This document shows, piece after piece, positions 23,645-33,000 of a stretch of 38,207 nt of DNA. The stretch comes from Janthinobacterium fluminis (GTDB lineage: Bacteria; Pseudomonadota; Gammaproteobacteria; Burkholderiales; Burkholderiaceae_D): contig NZ_JAQQXR010000019.1 of assembly GCF_028595325.1 (NCBI RefSeq), positions 1 to 38,207 of the forward strand, read 5' to 3'. The first letter of the stretch is position 1, and each line of letters starts with the position of its first letter. A model generated the notes under the pieces. The model was given only the letters and a program-made list of their open reading frames with translations. It was not told the origin of the DNA and did no database searches. The position numbers were made by a program, and so were the translations under genes.

Positions 23645-24481
23645 CTACACCAGCAAGGCCGCGCTCATCGACTGCACCTCGTCGGCGGATTCGGCCAGGA
23701 TCGACGTCATCATCTCATTGTCGATCAGGAAATCGATGACGGATTCGGACGGCGTCAGCATCTCCAGGAAAGTCTGCTGCAAAGGCGAGACGACCGGCGC
23801 CAACTGTTTGGCCAGCAACAAGGTGTCGAGCAGGGAATCGGGGGGAATCGACAACAAGCCGTCGCGCAAGCCCTCGATGGCCAGCGCGACCGGCTCCGGT
23901 ATCATCAGGCGCTTCATGACTTCGCGTCCGATGACCTCCTCGGCCGACTCCATCCAGTGTTCGGCCTGGCCGTCGAGCAGGCCGGGGAACTCGTCGGCGC
24001 GCGACAGCAGGTAGAAGCCGCCGACCTCATGCACGATGCCGGCGAACAAGGCCGTATCCGGGTCGACATAGGTAACGCGCCGCGCGATCACGTAGGCGAG
24101 CGCAGCCACATGGGCCGTATGCTCCCACAATTGCTGCGCCATCATGCGCAAGTCCGGGTCTTCGATCCGGCTGCCGAACTGGCGCACCACCATCGCCGCC
24201 ACCAGCGAATACAGATTGCGGTAGCCGACCCGCATGACGGCCGCGCGCGCGCCGGTCACGCCGGCGCCGCTGCGGTTGAACACGGCGGAATTGGCCAGGG
24301 CCACCGTGCGCGCCGCCAGCGTCGGGTCGGACAGCACCAGTTTGATGGCGTGGTCGATATGGCAATCCGGATCGGCCAGCGCAAGTTGCAATTGCAGCGC
24401 CGCGTTCACGCTGGTCGGAAACACCAACTCGCCGCGCGTAGCCTGCGCGACAATCATGCCAAATGCTTCGAGTCTAGTCAT
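23645..24481 (-). CDS. HDOD-domain protein
   Basis: A 278-aa protein whose central part (about 15-215) is an HDOD domain, a non-enzymatic relative of HD hydrolases often found in bacterial signalling. It begins MTRLEAFGMIVAQATRGELV, followed by the LPTS-like VFPTSVNAAL and the conserved SDPTLAARTVALANSAVFNR. The usual HD metal residues do not stand out, as expected for HDOD proteins. Upstream ATGs at 24490 and 24559 remain possible; the start at 24479-24481 has GGTGGA 9 nt ahead. It converges on the alcohol dehydrogenase with a 60-nt gap. Its target pathway is unknown. Confidence 0.8.
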   Translation of the reverse strand: MTRLEAFGMIVAQATRGELVFPTSVNAALQLQLALADPDCHIDHAIKLVLSDPTLAARTVALANSAVFNRSGAGVTGARAAVMRVGYRNLYSLVAAMVVRQFGSRIEDPDLRMMAQQLWEHTAHVAALAYVIARRVTYVDPDTALFAGIVHEVGGFYLLSRADEFPGLLDGQAEHWMESAEEVIGREVMKRLMIPEPVALAIEGLRDGLLSIPPDSLLDTLLLAKQLAPVVSPLQQTFLEMLTPSESVIDFLIDNEMMTSILAESADEVQSMSAALLV

Positions 24482-24615
24482 CTTCAACATTCCACCCCGC
24501 AGCGCCGAAACCGGCCCCAACCATGTGAACCCATCAAATCCCGCCCGCACCATGCGCATTCTAATCAGGGCGGCAATTTTTTACTTGCGCCGTGACAAAT
24601 TATACGACTACGCCA

Positions 24616-25248
24616 TCAAAGATGCATCTGGCCTATTTCCGTCTGAAATGTCTGACCGATATATTCGATATTCGCCAACTCCAGATCGCCGCCGATCACG
24701 AATATTTTCGGCTGCTTCAATACCTGCATCAGAAACGGCTGTGCTTCGCGCAGGCGCCGCTGGAAGTCCGCCAGCGAATATAAGTTCGGATTAATCTTGC
24801 GCCTTAATGCCCGTTCCGCCGGCGCCAGCCCGGTCAATAACTCACCATAATGGGTGTCGTCGCCAACCAACAACAAATCGATATTGCTGCCGGCCGCGTC
24901 CTGGCCTTTCGCCGTGGCGCCATACACGAAAGCCACATGCAAATGGCTGGACAGCGGCGCTAGCGTGGAATGCAAGACCCCGACCAGGCCGAAGGTTTTC
25001 TGCACCAGCCCGCTTAATTCCGGGTACACGAGGCTTTCCTTATTCGGCCAGAAACGCCGCACATTACCGATGCGCTCGGAAGTAATCAAACCGGAATCAT
25101 GCAGGCGCCGCAGCTCGCGCTGGGCGGAAGCGCTGCCCAGGCCGGTAAGCCGCATGATCTCGTTCAAATGAAATCCTTCATTGACGCGCACGAATAGCAA
25201 GCCGAGTAGCTTTTGCTGCGCTGGAGTAAAGAGGGCTTGTGCGATCAT
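24616..25248 (-). CDS. Winged-helix protein fused to a degenerate nucleotidyltransferase fold
   Basis: A 210-aa protein. Residues about 8-75 are an ArsR/MarR-like winged helix (LNEIMRLTGLGSASAQRELR). Residues about 100-190 look like a minimal nucleotidyltransferase: FVYGATAKGQDAAGSNIDLL (108-126). The family consensus is GS...SDIDL; here Ser is Ala111 and the first Asp is Asn122, leaving Asp124. The enzyme is probably inactive and the fold may serve sensing or binding. No HEPN or toxin partner is adjacent. The ATG at 25246-25248 has no Shine-Dalgarno sequence, and a TGCTAAGAT box lies so close that the mRNA may be leaderless. The gene is clearly less GC-rich than its neighbours, suggesting acquisition. 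Confidence 0.75.
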   Translation of the reverse strand: MIAQALFTPAQQKLLGLLFVRVNEGFHLNEIMRLTGLGSASAQRELRRLHDSGLITSERIGNVRRFWPNKESLVYPELSGLVQKTFGLVGVLHSTLAPLSSHLHVAFVYGATAKGQDAAGSNIDLLLVGDDTHYGELLTGLAPAERALRRKINPNLYSLADFQRRLREAQPFLMQVLKQPKIFVIGGDLELANIEYIGQTFQTEIGQMHL

Positions 25249-25250
25249 GC

Positions 25251-25281
25251 GCTAAATCTTAGCACAAGCAAGCCAAATCTT
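25251..25281 (-). promoter_or_regulatory. Palindrome and direct repeats over the winged-helix gene promoter
   Basis: GCTAA-ATC-TTAGC (25251-25263) is a perfect inverted repeat. It overlaps the extended -10 TGCTAAGAT on the minus strand. AAATCTT occurs at 25254-25260 and again at 25275-25281, 21 bp (two helical turns) apart. Autoregulation by the winged-helix protein is inferred. Confidence 0.45.
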
Positions 25282-25607
25282 GACATATCTGCCATGCCCT
25301 ACGGAAAATACGCATACGGCGAAGCCGCACCAGAATAAAGCGTCCGGCCCTCCCGGCCGCCAAGCGCGCGCACTCTTGAGTATCATCCCGAGCGTACTTG
25401 GACTTCAGCTATTTCATGACGGGCAATCGCCATATATGTCGAAAAGGCCAAAGCATCGGCTATGGCCCTGAATATGAGCGAATCGTTTTATAGATGAGTT
25501 AATACGGCGGGAGCGATGATTTCATCCATGGCATTTAATTGATTCATTAAGACTGTTGGCTAAAACCATGCTGCCGCCCGCGCGCTGCGGTAAGCATCAC
25601 TGCATAT
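25282..25607. other. AT-richer gene-free interval
   Basis: About 330 bases between the winged-helix gene and the rpoC terminator. No credible gene is seen; a 63-codon open frame (25280-25471, plus) has no recognisable sequence or ribosome binding site. A 23-codon plus-strand open run around 25428-25500 is isolated by stops. It may be decayed sequence. Confidence 0.4.
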
Positions 25608-25642
25608 AAAAAAACGGCGCCGGGGATTGCTCCCAGGCGCCG
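25608..25642 (-). terminator. Rho-independent terminator of the rpo operon
   Basis: On the minus strand a 7-bp stem CGGCGCC/GGCGCCG, with inner GGG/CCC pairing, is followed by seven T. It starts 23 nt after the rpoC stop. Confidence 0.93.
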
Positions 25643-25665
25643 CTTTATTGACGATTAAAGCTGAA

Positions 25666-28600
25666 TTACGCTTCGCCGCCGTGTTGTTGCTCTTCGATGT
25701 CCTGCAAGGCTTCCGCCGCTTCGCCGGCCAAGGAGGCCTTCTCTGCCAGCAACAAAGCATTGCGCTCTTCGACTTCCCACGCTTCTTTTTCCTTGCGGGC
25801 GCGGTGGAAGGCCAGACCGGTACCGCCAGGAATCAGGCGGCCGACGATGACGTTTTCCTTCAGGCCGCGCAGACCGTCGCGCTTGCCCATGATCGCCGCT
25901 TCCGTCAGCACGCGGGTGGTTTCCTGGAACGATGCGGCCGAGATGAACGAATCGGTCGACAGCGATGCCTTGGTAATACCCAGCAAGACGTTTTCGTAGG
26001 TCGCAGGGATCTTGTTCTCCGAGCTGACGCGGTCGTTCTCGTCCAGCAGTTCCGAACGCTCCACCTGCTCGCCAACGATGTAGTTGGTGTCGCCGGCGTT
26101 GACGATCTGCACGCGGCGCAGCATCTGACGCACGATCACTTCGATGTGCTTGTCGTTGATCTTCACGCCTTGCAGACGGTACACGTCCTGCACTTCGTCG
26201 ACGATGTAACGGGCCAGCGCTTCGATACCCAGCAGGCGCAGGATGTCTTGCGGATCGGCCGGGCCGTCGACAATCATCTCGCCCTTGTTCACGACTTGGC
26301 CGTCATGCACCAGCACTTGTTTGTCCTTGGTGATCAGGAACTCATGCTTGTTGCCGTCCATGTCGGTGATTTCCAGGCGCTGCTTGCCCTTGGTTTCTTT
26401 ACCGAACGCAACCGTACCCGTGACTTCCGCCAGCATACCGGCGTCTTTCGGCGAGCGCGCCTCGAACAGTTCGGCAACGCGTGGCAGACCCCCGGTAATA
26501 TCGCGCGTCTTCTGCGATTCGGTAGGGATACGCGCCAGCACTTCGCCGACCGACACTTGCTGGCCGTCTTTGACCATGATCAGCGCGCCGACCTGGAAGC
26601 CGATCGCCACCGAGTGTTCGGTGCCGGCGATCTTCACTTCTTCGTTCGAGTCGTTCAACAGTTTGACCTGTGGACGCAGCGTTTTGGTCAAGGAACCGCG
26701 ACGTTTCGCATCGATAGCGACCAAAGTCGACAGGCCGGTGACTTCGTCGACCTGACGGGCCACGGTGACGCCTTCTTCGACGTTCTCGAAACGCACCAGA
26801 CCGGCGTATTCGGTAATGATCGGACGGGTCAGCGGATCCCACGTTGCCAATGGCGTGCCGGCCTTGATGACCATGCCGTCCTTGACGATCAGGGTCGCGC
26901 CGTACGGCACTTTATGACGCTCGCGCTCACGGCCGTGGTCGTCGGTGATCAGCACTTCGCCGGAACGGGAAATGACGATTTGCGCGCCCTTGCCGTTCGT
27001 GACGTAACGCATCGTTGCCGTGAAGCGGATGGTGCCGTTCGATTTCGCTTCCACCGACGATGCCACCGCCGCACGCGACGCCGCACCACCGATGTGGAAG
27101 GTACGCATGGTCAGCTGGGTACCCGGTTCGCCGATCGACTGCGCGGCGACGACACCGACGGCTTCGCCGGCGTTGACCAGCAAACCGCGGCCCAGGTCGC
27201 GGCCGTAGCACTTGGCGCACAGGCCGAAGCGCGTGTCGCAAGTGAGCGGCGTGCGGACTTTGACTTCGTCGATCGACAGACGCTCGATCTCTTCGACCAT
27301 GTCCTCGTCCATCAGGCTGCCGGCTTCGTACAGCGTTTCCTGGGTTTCAGGATTGACGACATCGTGCACGGCCACGCGGCCGAGGATACGGTCGCGCAAC
27401 GGTTCGATGACTTCACCGCCTTCGACCAGCGCCTTCATCACGGTGCCGTTCATGGTGCCGCAGTCATCTTCGATGACGACCAGATCTTGTGTCACGTCGA
27501 CCAGACGGCGGGTCAGGTAACCCGAGTTCGCCGTTTTCAGCGCCGTATCGGCCAGACCTTTACGCGCGCCGTGGGTCGAAATGAAGTACTGCAACACGTT
27601 CAGACCTTCGCGGAAGTTCGCGGTAATCGGCGTTTCGATAATCGAGCCGTCCGGTTTCGCCATCAGACCGCGCATACCGGCCAACTGGCGAATCTGGGCT
27701 GCGGAACCGCGCGCGCCGGAGTCGGCCATCATGTAAATGGCGTTGAACGATTCCTGCGTCGACTTGCTGCCGTCGCGCTTGACCACGTCTTCCACTTTGA
27801 GCTGGTCCATCATGGCCTTGCCGACTTCGTCCGAGGTCTTGCCCCAGATGTCGACGACCTTGTTGTAACGCTCGCCGGCGGTGACCAGGCCGGACGCGTA
27901 CTGCTGTTCGATCTGTTTCACTTCGGACTCGGCAGTCGCGATCAGCGTGACTTTTTGCGGCGGTACCAGCATGTCGTCGACGCAGATCGAGATACCGGCG
28001 CGGGTTGCCAGGCGGAAGCCCGACTGCATCAGCTTGTCGGCAAACACCACCGTCGCGCGCAGGCCGCACTTACGGAAAGAGGTGTTGATCAGTTTCGAAA
28101 TTTCTTTCTTTTTCAGGGCGCGGTTCAAGACGGAGAACGGCAAGCCCTTAGGCAGAATTTCCGACAGGATGGCGCGGCCGATGGTCGTTTCGTAGCGGGT
28201 GACCGTTTTCACGAACTCGCCCGTTGCGGCGTCTTTCGGGTACTCGGTGATGCGCACGGTGACGCGGGTCGTCAGTTCGACTTCCTTGTTGTCGTAGGCG
28301 CGTATCACTTCGGACACGTCGGGGAACATCATCCCCTCGTTCTTCGCATTGATCGCTTCGCGGGTCGCGTAGTACAGACCCAACACGATATCCTGGGAAG
28401 GAACGATGGACGGTTCGCCGTTCGACGGGAACAGGATGTTGTTCGACGCCAGCATCAGCGTGCGCGCTTCCATCTGCGCTTCGATCGACAGCGGCACGTG
28501 GACCGCCATTTGGTCGCCGTCGAAGTCGGCGTTGAATGCGGCGCAGACGAGCGGGTGCAACTGGATCGCCTTGCCTTCGATGAGGACCGGCTCGAAAGCC

Positions 28601-29904
28601 TGGATACCCAGACGGTGCAGCGTAGGCGCGCGGTTCAGCATGATCGGATGTTCGCGGATCACGTCTTCCAGGATGTCCCAGACGACCGGTTCCTGGATCT
28701 CGACCAGCTTCTTGGCGGCCTTGATCGTCGTCGCCAGGCCCATCAGTTCGAGCTTGTTGAAGATGAAAGGCTTGAACAGTTCCAGCGCCATCAGTTTCGG
28801 CAAGCCGCACTGATGCAGTTTCAATTGCGGGCCCACGACGATGACGGAACGGCCCGAGTAGTCGACGCGCTTACCCAGCAAGTTCTGGCGGAAGCGGCCG
28901 CCCTTGCCCTTGATCATTTCAGCCAGCGATTTCAGCGGACGCTTGTTGGCGCCGGTCATCGCTTTGCCGCGGCGGCCGTTGTCCAGCAGCGAATCGACGG
29001 CTTCTTGCAGCATGCGCTTTTCGTTGCGCGTGATGATTTCCGGAGCGCGCAGCTCCATCAGGCGTTTCAGGCGGTTGTTGCGGTTGATGACGCGGCGATA
29101 CAGATCGTTCAAGTCGGAGGTCGCAAAGCGGCCGCCGTCCAGCGGCACCAGCGGACGCAGCTCGGGCGGCAGCACCGGCAGCACTTCCATGATCATCCAG
29201 TCCGGCTTGATGCCGGAACGCTGGAACGCTTCCAGCACTTTCAGGCGCTTGGCGTATTTCTTGATCTTCGCTTCGGACTTCGATTCCTTCAGTTCCACGC
29301 GCAGGGTTTCGGCATCGCGGTGGATGTCGATCGAGCGCAGCAGTTCGCGGATACCCTCGGCGCCCATGAAGGCGGTGAAGTCGTCGCCGTACTCTTCGTA
29401 CTTGGCGGCGTAGTCGTCTTCCGACATGATCTGGCATTTTTTCAGCGGGGTCATGCCGGGATCGGTCACGACATATGCTTCAAAATACAGCACGCGTTCG
29501 ATGTCGCGCAGCGTCATGTCCAGCACCATGCCGAGGCGCGAAGGCAGCGACTTCAGGAACCAGATATGGGCGGTCGGCGAGGCCAGCTCGATGTGGCCCA
29601 TGCGCTCGCGGCGCACTTTCGCCAGCGTCACTTCGACGCCGCATTTTTCGCAGATGACGCCGCGGTGCTTCAGGCGCTTGTACTTGCCGCACAGGCACTC
29701 GTAGTCCTTGATGGGACCAAAGATCTTGGCGCAGAACAGGCCGTCGCGCTCAGGCTTGAAGGTGCGGTAGTTGATGGTTTCCGGCTTTTTGACTTCGCCG
29801 TAGGACCATGAACGGATTTTCTCGGGCGACGCCAGACCAATTTTGATCGCGTCGAATGTTTCGTTTTGCTGTACTTGCTTGAAGAGATCGAGCAGTGCTT
29901 TCAT
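25666..29904 (-). CDS. rpoC: RNA polymerase subunit beta'
   Basis: The 1412-aa catalytic subunit of RNA polymerase. The N-terminal zinc finger has Cys70, Cys72, Cys85 and Cys88. The active-site loop NADFDGDQMAVH (about residue 460) carries the three Mg-binding Asp. The second zinc site includes DDCGT and CDTRFGLCAKC. Length and ends match the betaproteobacterial family, starting MKALLDLFKQVQQNE. The ATG at 29902-29904 has GGAG 7 nt upstream. It is the last gene of the operon, 105 nt after rpoB, and is followed by a strong terminator. Confidence 0.99.
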   Translation of the reverse strand: MKALLDLFKQVQQNETFDAIKIGLASPEKIRSWSYGEVKKPETINYRTFKPERDGLFCAKIFGPIKDYECLCGKYKRLKHRGVICEKCGVEVTLAKVRRERMGHIELASPTAHIWFLKSLPSRLGMVLDMTLRDIERVLYFEAYVVTDPGMTPLKKCQIMSEDDYAAKYEEYGDDFTAFMGAEGIRELLRSIDIHRDAETLRVELKESKSEAKIKKYAKRLKVLEAFQRSGIKPDWMIMEVLPVLPPELRPLVPLDGGRFATSDLNDLYRRVINRNNRLKRLMELRAPEIITRNEKRMLQEAVDSLLDNGRRGKAMTGANKRPLKSLAEMIKGKGGRFRQNLLGKRVDYSGRSVIVVGPQLKLHQCGLPKLMALELFKPFIFNKLELMGLATTIKAAKKLVEIQEPVVWDILEDVIREHPIMLNRAPTLHRLGIQAFEPVLIEGKAIQLHPLVCAAFNADFDGDQMAVHVPLSIEAQMEARTLMLASNNILFPSNGEPSIVPSQDIVLGLYYATREAINAKNEGMMFPDVSEVIRAYDNKEVELTTRVTVRITEYPKDAATGEFVKTVTRYETTIGRAILSEILPKGLPFSVLNRALKKKEISKLINTSFRKCGLRATVVFADKLMQSGFRLATRAGISICVDDMLVPPQKVTLIATAESEVKQIEQQYASGLVTAGERYNKVVDIWGKTSDEVGKAMMDQLKVEDVVKRDGSKSTQESFNAIYMMADSGARGSAAQIRQLAGMRGLMAKPDGSIIETPITANFREGLNVLQYFISTHGARKGLADTALKTANSGYLTRRLVDVTQDLVVIEDDCGTMNGTVMKALVEGGEVIEPLRDRILGRVAVHDVVNPETQETLYEAGSLMDEDMVEEIERLSIDEVKVRTPLTCDTRFGLCAKCYGRDLGRGLLVNAGEAVGVVAAQSIGEPGTQLTMRTFHIGGAASRAAVASSVEAKSNGTIRFTATMRYVTNGKGAQIVISRSGEVLITDDHGRERERHKVPYGATLIVKDGMVIKAGTPLATWDPLTRPIITEYAGLVRFENVEEGVTVARQVDEVTGLSTLVAIDAKRRGSLTKTLRPQVKLLNDSNEEVKIAGTEHSVAIGFQVGALIMVKDGQQVSVGEVLARIPTESQKTRDITGGLPRVAELFEARSPKDAGMLAEVTGTVAFGKETKGKQRLEITDMDGNKHEFLITKDKQVLVHDGQVVNKGEMIVDGPADPQDILRLLGIEALARYIVDEVQDVYRLQGVKINDKHIEVIVRQMLRRVQIVNAGDTNYIVGEQVERSELLDENDRVSSENKIPATYENVLLGITKASLSTDSFISAASFQETTRVLTEAAIMGKRDGLRGLKENVIVGRLIPGGTGLAFHRARKEKEAWEVEERNALLLAEKASLAGEAAEALQDIEEQQHGGEA

Positions 29905-29946
29905 GTATCACTCCAGGTGATTAAATTTCATTTCTGAGACGAAGTT

Positions 29947-29971
29947 GCCCGGCGAGGTTTCCCTGCCGGGC
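29947..29971 (-). other. rpoB-rpoC intergenic hairpin
   Basis: GCCCGGC and GCCGGGC pair around a loop that can form an inner AGG-GAAA-CCT stem. It lies in the 105-nt rpoB-rpoC gap and has no T-run. It is likely an RNA processing or stability element. Confidence 0.5.
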
Positions 29972-30009
29972 CACTCCATCACAAACCAATAGTCGAGGGT
30001 TTCTCGTTA

Positions 30010-33000
30010 TCAGTTTCTTTCGAGGTCGATATCAATACCCAGCGAACGGATTTCCTTCACCAACACGTTGAAGGATTCCGGCATACCGGCGTCGATCACA
30101 TGGTCGCCTTTGACCAGGTTTTCGTACACTTTGGTACGGCCGTTCACGTCATCTGACTTGACAGTCAACATCTCTTGCAGCACGTACGATGCGCCGTAAG
30201 CTTCCAGCGCCCACACCTCCATCTCACCGAAGCGCTGGCCGCCGAACTGGGCTTTACCGCCCAGTGGCTGCTGCGTGACGAGCGAGTAAGGACCGGTCGA
30301 GCGGGCATGCATCTTGTCATCAACCAAGTGATGCAGTTTCAGCATGTGCATGACGCCGACGGTGACCTTGCGCTCGAACGCTTCGCCGGTGCGGCCGTCG
30401 TACATCGTCACCTGGTTCTTCGAGGCGGTCATGCCGAGGTTCTTGGCGATGTCGTCCGGATACGCCAGGTCCAGCATGCGGCGGATCTCTTCCTCATTCG
30501 CGCCGTCGAACACGGGGGTCGCGAACGGCACGCCCTTCTTCAGGTTCTCCGCCAGCTTCATGATCTCTTCGTCGTCGAAACCGTCGAGCTCTTCGGCGCG
30601 GCCGTTTTCGTTGTAGATCACGGTCAGATACTTGCGCATCTCGTCGACCTTGGCCTGCGCCTTCAGCATTTCGCCGATGCGGATGCCCAGACCCTTGGCG
30701 GCCCAGCCCAAGTGGGTCTCAAGAATCTGACCGACGTTCATGCGCGAAGGCACGCCCAGCGGGTTCAGCACCACGTCTGCCGGCGTGCCGTCAGCCATGT
30801 AAGGCATGTCTTCCACCGGAACGATGCGCGACACCACACCCTTGTTACCGTGGCGGCCGGCCATCTTGTCGCCCGACTGCAGGCGGCGTTTCACGGCCAG
30901 GTAGACTTTGACCATTTTCTGCACGCCAGGTTGCAGCTCATCGCCCTGGGTCAGCTTCTTGCGCTTCTCTTCGAAGGCCAGGTCGAACTGGTGGCGCTTC
31001 TCGTTGATCGATTCCTTGATCGCTTCCAGCGCCACGGCTGCGTCGTCGTCCGCCGGGCGGATGTCGAACCAGTGGTATTTGTCCAGATCGGCCAAGTATT
31101 CCTTGGTGATCTTGGCGCCTTTGGCGAGCTTTTTCGGGCCGCCGTTGACGAGCTTGCCGATCAGCATTTTTTCCAGACGCTGGAAGGCATCGCCCTCCAC
31201 AATACGCATCTGGTCGTTCAAATCGAGGCGGAAACGCTTCAATTCGTCGTCGATGATCTGCTGGGCGCGCTTGTCGCGGACGATGCCTTCGCGGGTGAAC
31301 ACCTGGACGTCGATGACGGTGCCGATCATGCCGGAAGGCACGCGCAGCGAGGTGTCTTTCACGTCGGAGGCTTTTTCGCCGAAGATCGCGCGCAGCAGCT
31401 TCTCTTCCGGCGTCAACTGGGTTTCGCCTTTTGGCGTGACCTTGCCGACCAGGGTGTCGCCGGCTTGCACTTCGGCGCCGATGTAGACAATACCGGACTC
31501 GTCCAGACGGGCCAGCTGGTTTTCCGCCAGGTTCGAGATGTCGCGGGTGATTTCCTCCGCGCCCAGCTTGGTGTCGCGCGCCACGACGGACAGCTCTTCG
31601 ATGTGAATCGAGGTGTAGCGGTCATCCTTGACGACGTTTTCCGAGATCAGGATCGAATCCTCGAAGTTCAGACCATTCCATGGCATGAAGGCCACGGTCA
31701 TGTTCTGGCCCAGCGCCAATTCGCCCAAGTCCGTCGACGCGCCGTCGGCGATGACGTCGCGCTTGGCGACGCGGTCGCCCACTTTGACGATAGGACGTTG
31801 GTTGATGTTGGTGTTCTGGTTCGAACGGGTGTACTTGATCAGGTTGTAGATATCGACACCGACTTCGCCGGCTTGCGCCTCGTCGTCGTTGACGCGAATC
31901 ACCACGCGGCCCGCATCGATGTAGTCGACGACGCCGCCGCGCAGCGCCTGCACGGTGGTGCCCGAGTCGACGGCCACGGTGCGTTCGATACCGGTGCCGA
32001 CCAGCGCCTTTTCAGGACGCAGGCAAGGCACGGCCTGGCGCTGCATGTTGGCGCCCATCAAAGCACGGTTCGCATCATCGTGTTCGAGGAAGGGGATCAG
32101 CGAGGCGGCCACGGAAACGATCTGGCCAGGCGCCACGTCCATGTACTGGATGCGCTCCGGGGAGACCAGGATGGTTTCGCCGGCTTCGCGGGCCGACACC
32201 AGCTCATCGCTGAGCATGCCGTTCTTGTCGATGGTCGCGTTCGCCTGGGCGATGATGTAGCGGCCTTCTTCGATGGCGGACAGGTAGTCGATCTGGTCGG
32301 TGATCTTGGAGCCTTCGACCTTGCGGTACGGGGTTTCCAGGAAGCCGTATTCATTCAGGCGGGCGTACAGGGCCAGCGAGTTGATCAGGCCGATGTTCGG
32401 ACCTTCCGGGGTTTCGATCGGGCAAACGCGGCCGTAGTGGGTCGGATGCACGTCGCGCACCTCGAAACCGGCGCGTTCGCGCGTCAGACCGCCAGGGCCC
32501 AGCGCGGAAACGCGGCGCTTGTGGGTGATTTCCGACAGCGGGTTGGTCTGGTCCATAAACTGCGACAACTGGGACGAACCGAAGAACTCGCGGATCGCGG
32601 CCGAAATCGGCTTCGAGTTGATCAGGTCGTGCGGCATCAGGTTGTCCGCTTCGGCCTGGCCGAGGCGTTCCTTGACGGCGCGCTCGACGCGCACCAGGCC
32701 GGCGCGGAACTGGTTTTCCGCCAGTTCGCCGACGCAACGCACGCGGCGGTTGCCCAGGTGATCGATATCGTCGACTTCGCCGCGGCCATTGCGCAGTTCC
32801 ACCAGGATCTTGATCACGGCCAGCACGTCTTCGTTCGACAGCGTCATCGCGCCCGTCAGTTCGTCGCGGCCGATGCGGCGGTTGAACTTCATGCGGCCGA
32901 CGGCCGACAGGTCGTAACGGTCGGAATTGTAGAACAGGCCGTTGAACAGGGCCTCGACCGAATCTTCGGTCGGCGGCTCGCCTGGACGCATCATGCGGTA

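Noticed and set aside
25280..25471. 63-codon plus-strand open frame
   Set aside because: No ribosome binding site, no recognisable sequence, and it overlaps the regulatory region of the winged-helix gene.
25627..29811. Very long open frame on the plus strand opposite rpoC
   Set aside because: It mirrors the codon structure of rpoC; its His/Arg/Asp-rich translation matches no family and rpoC is certain.
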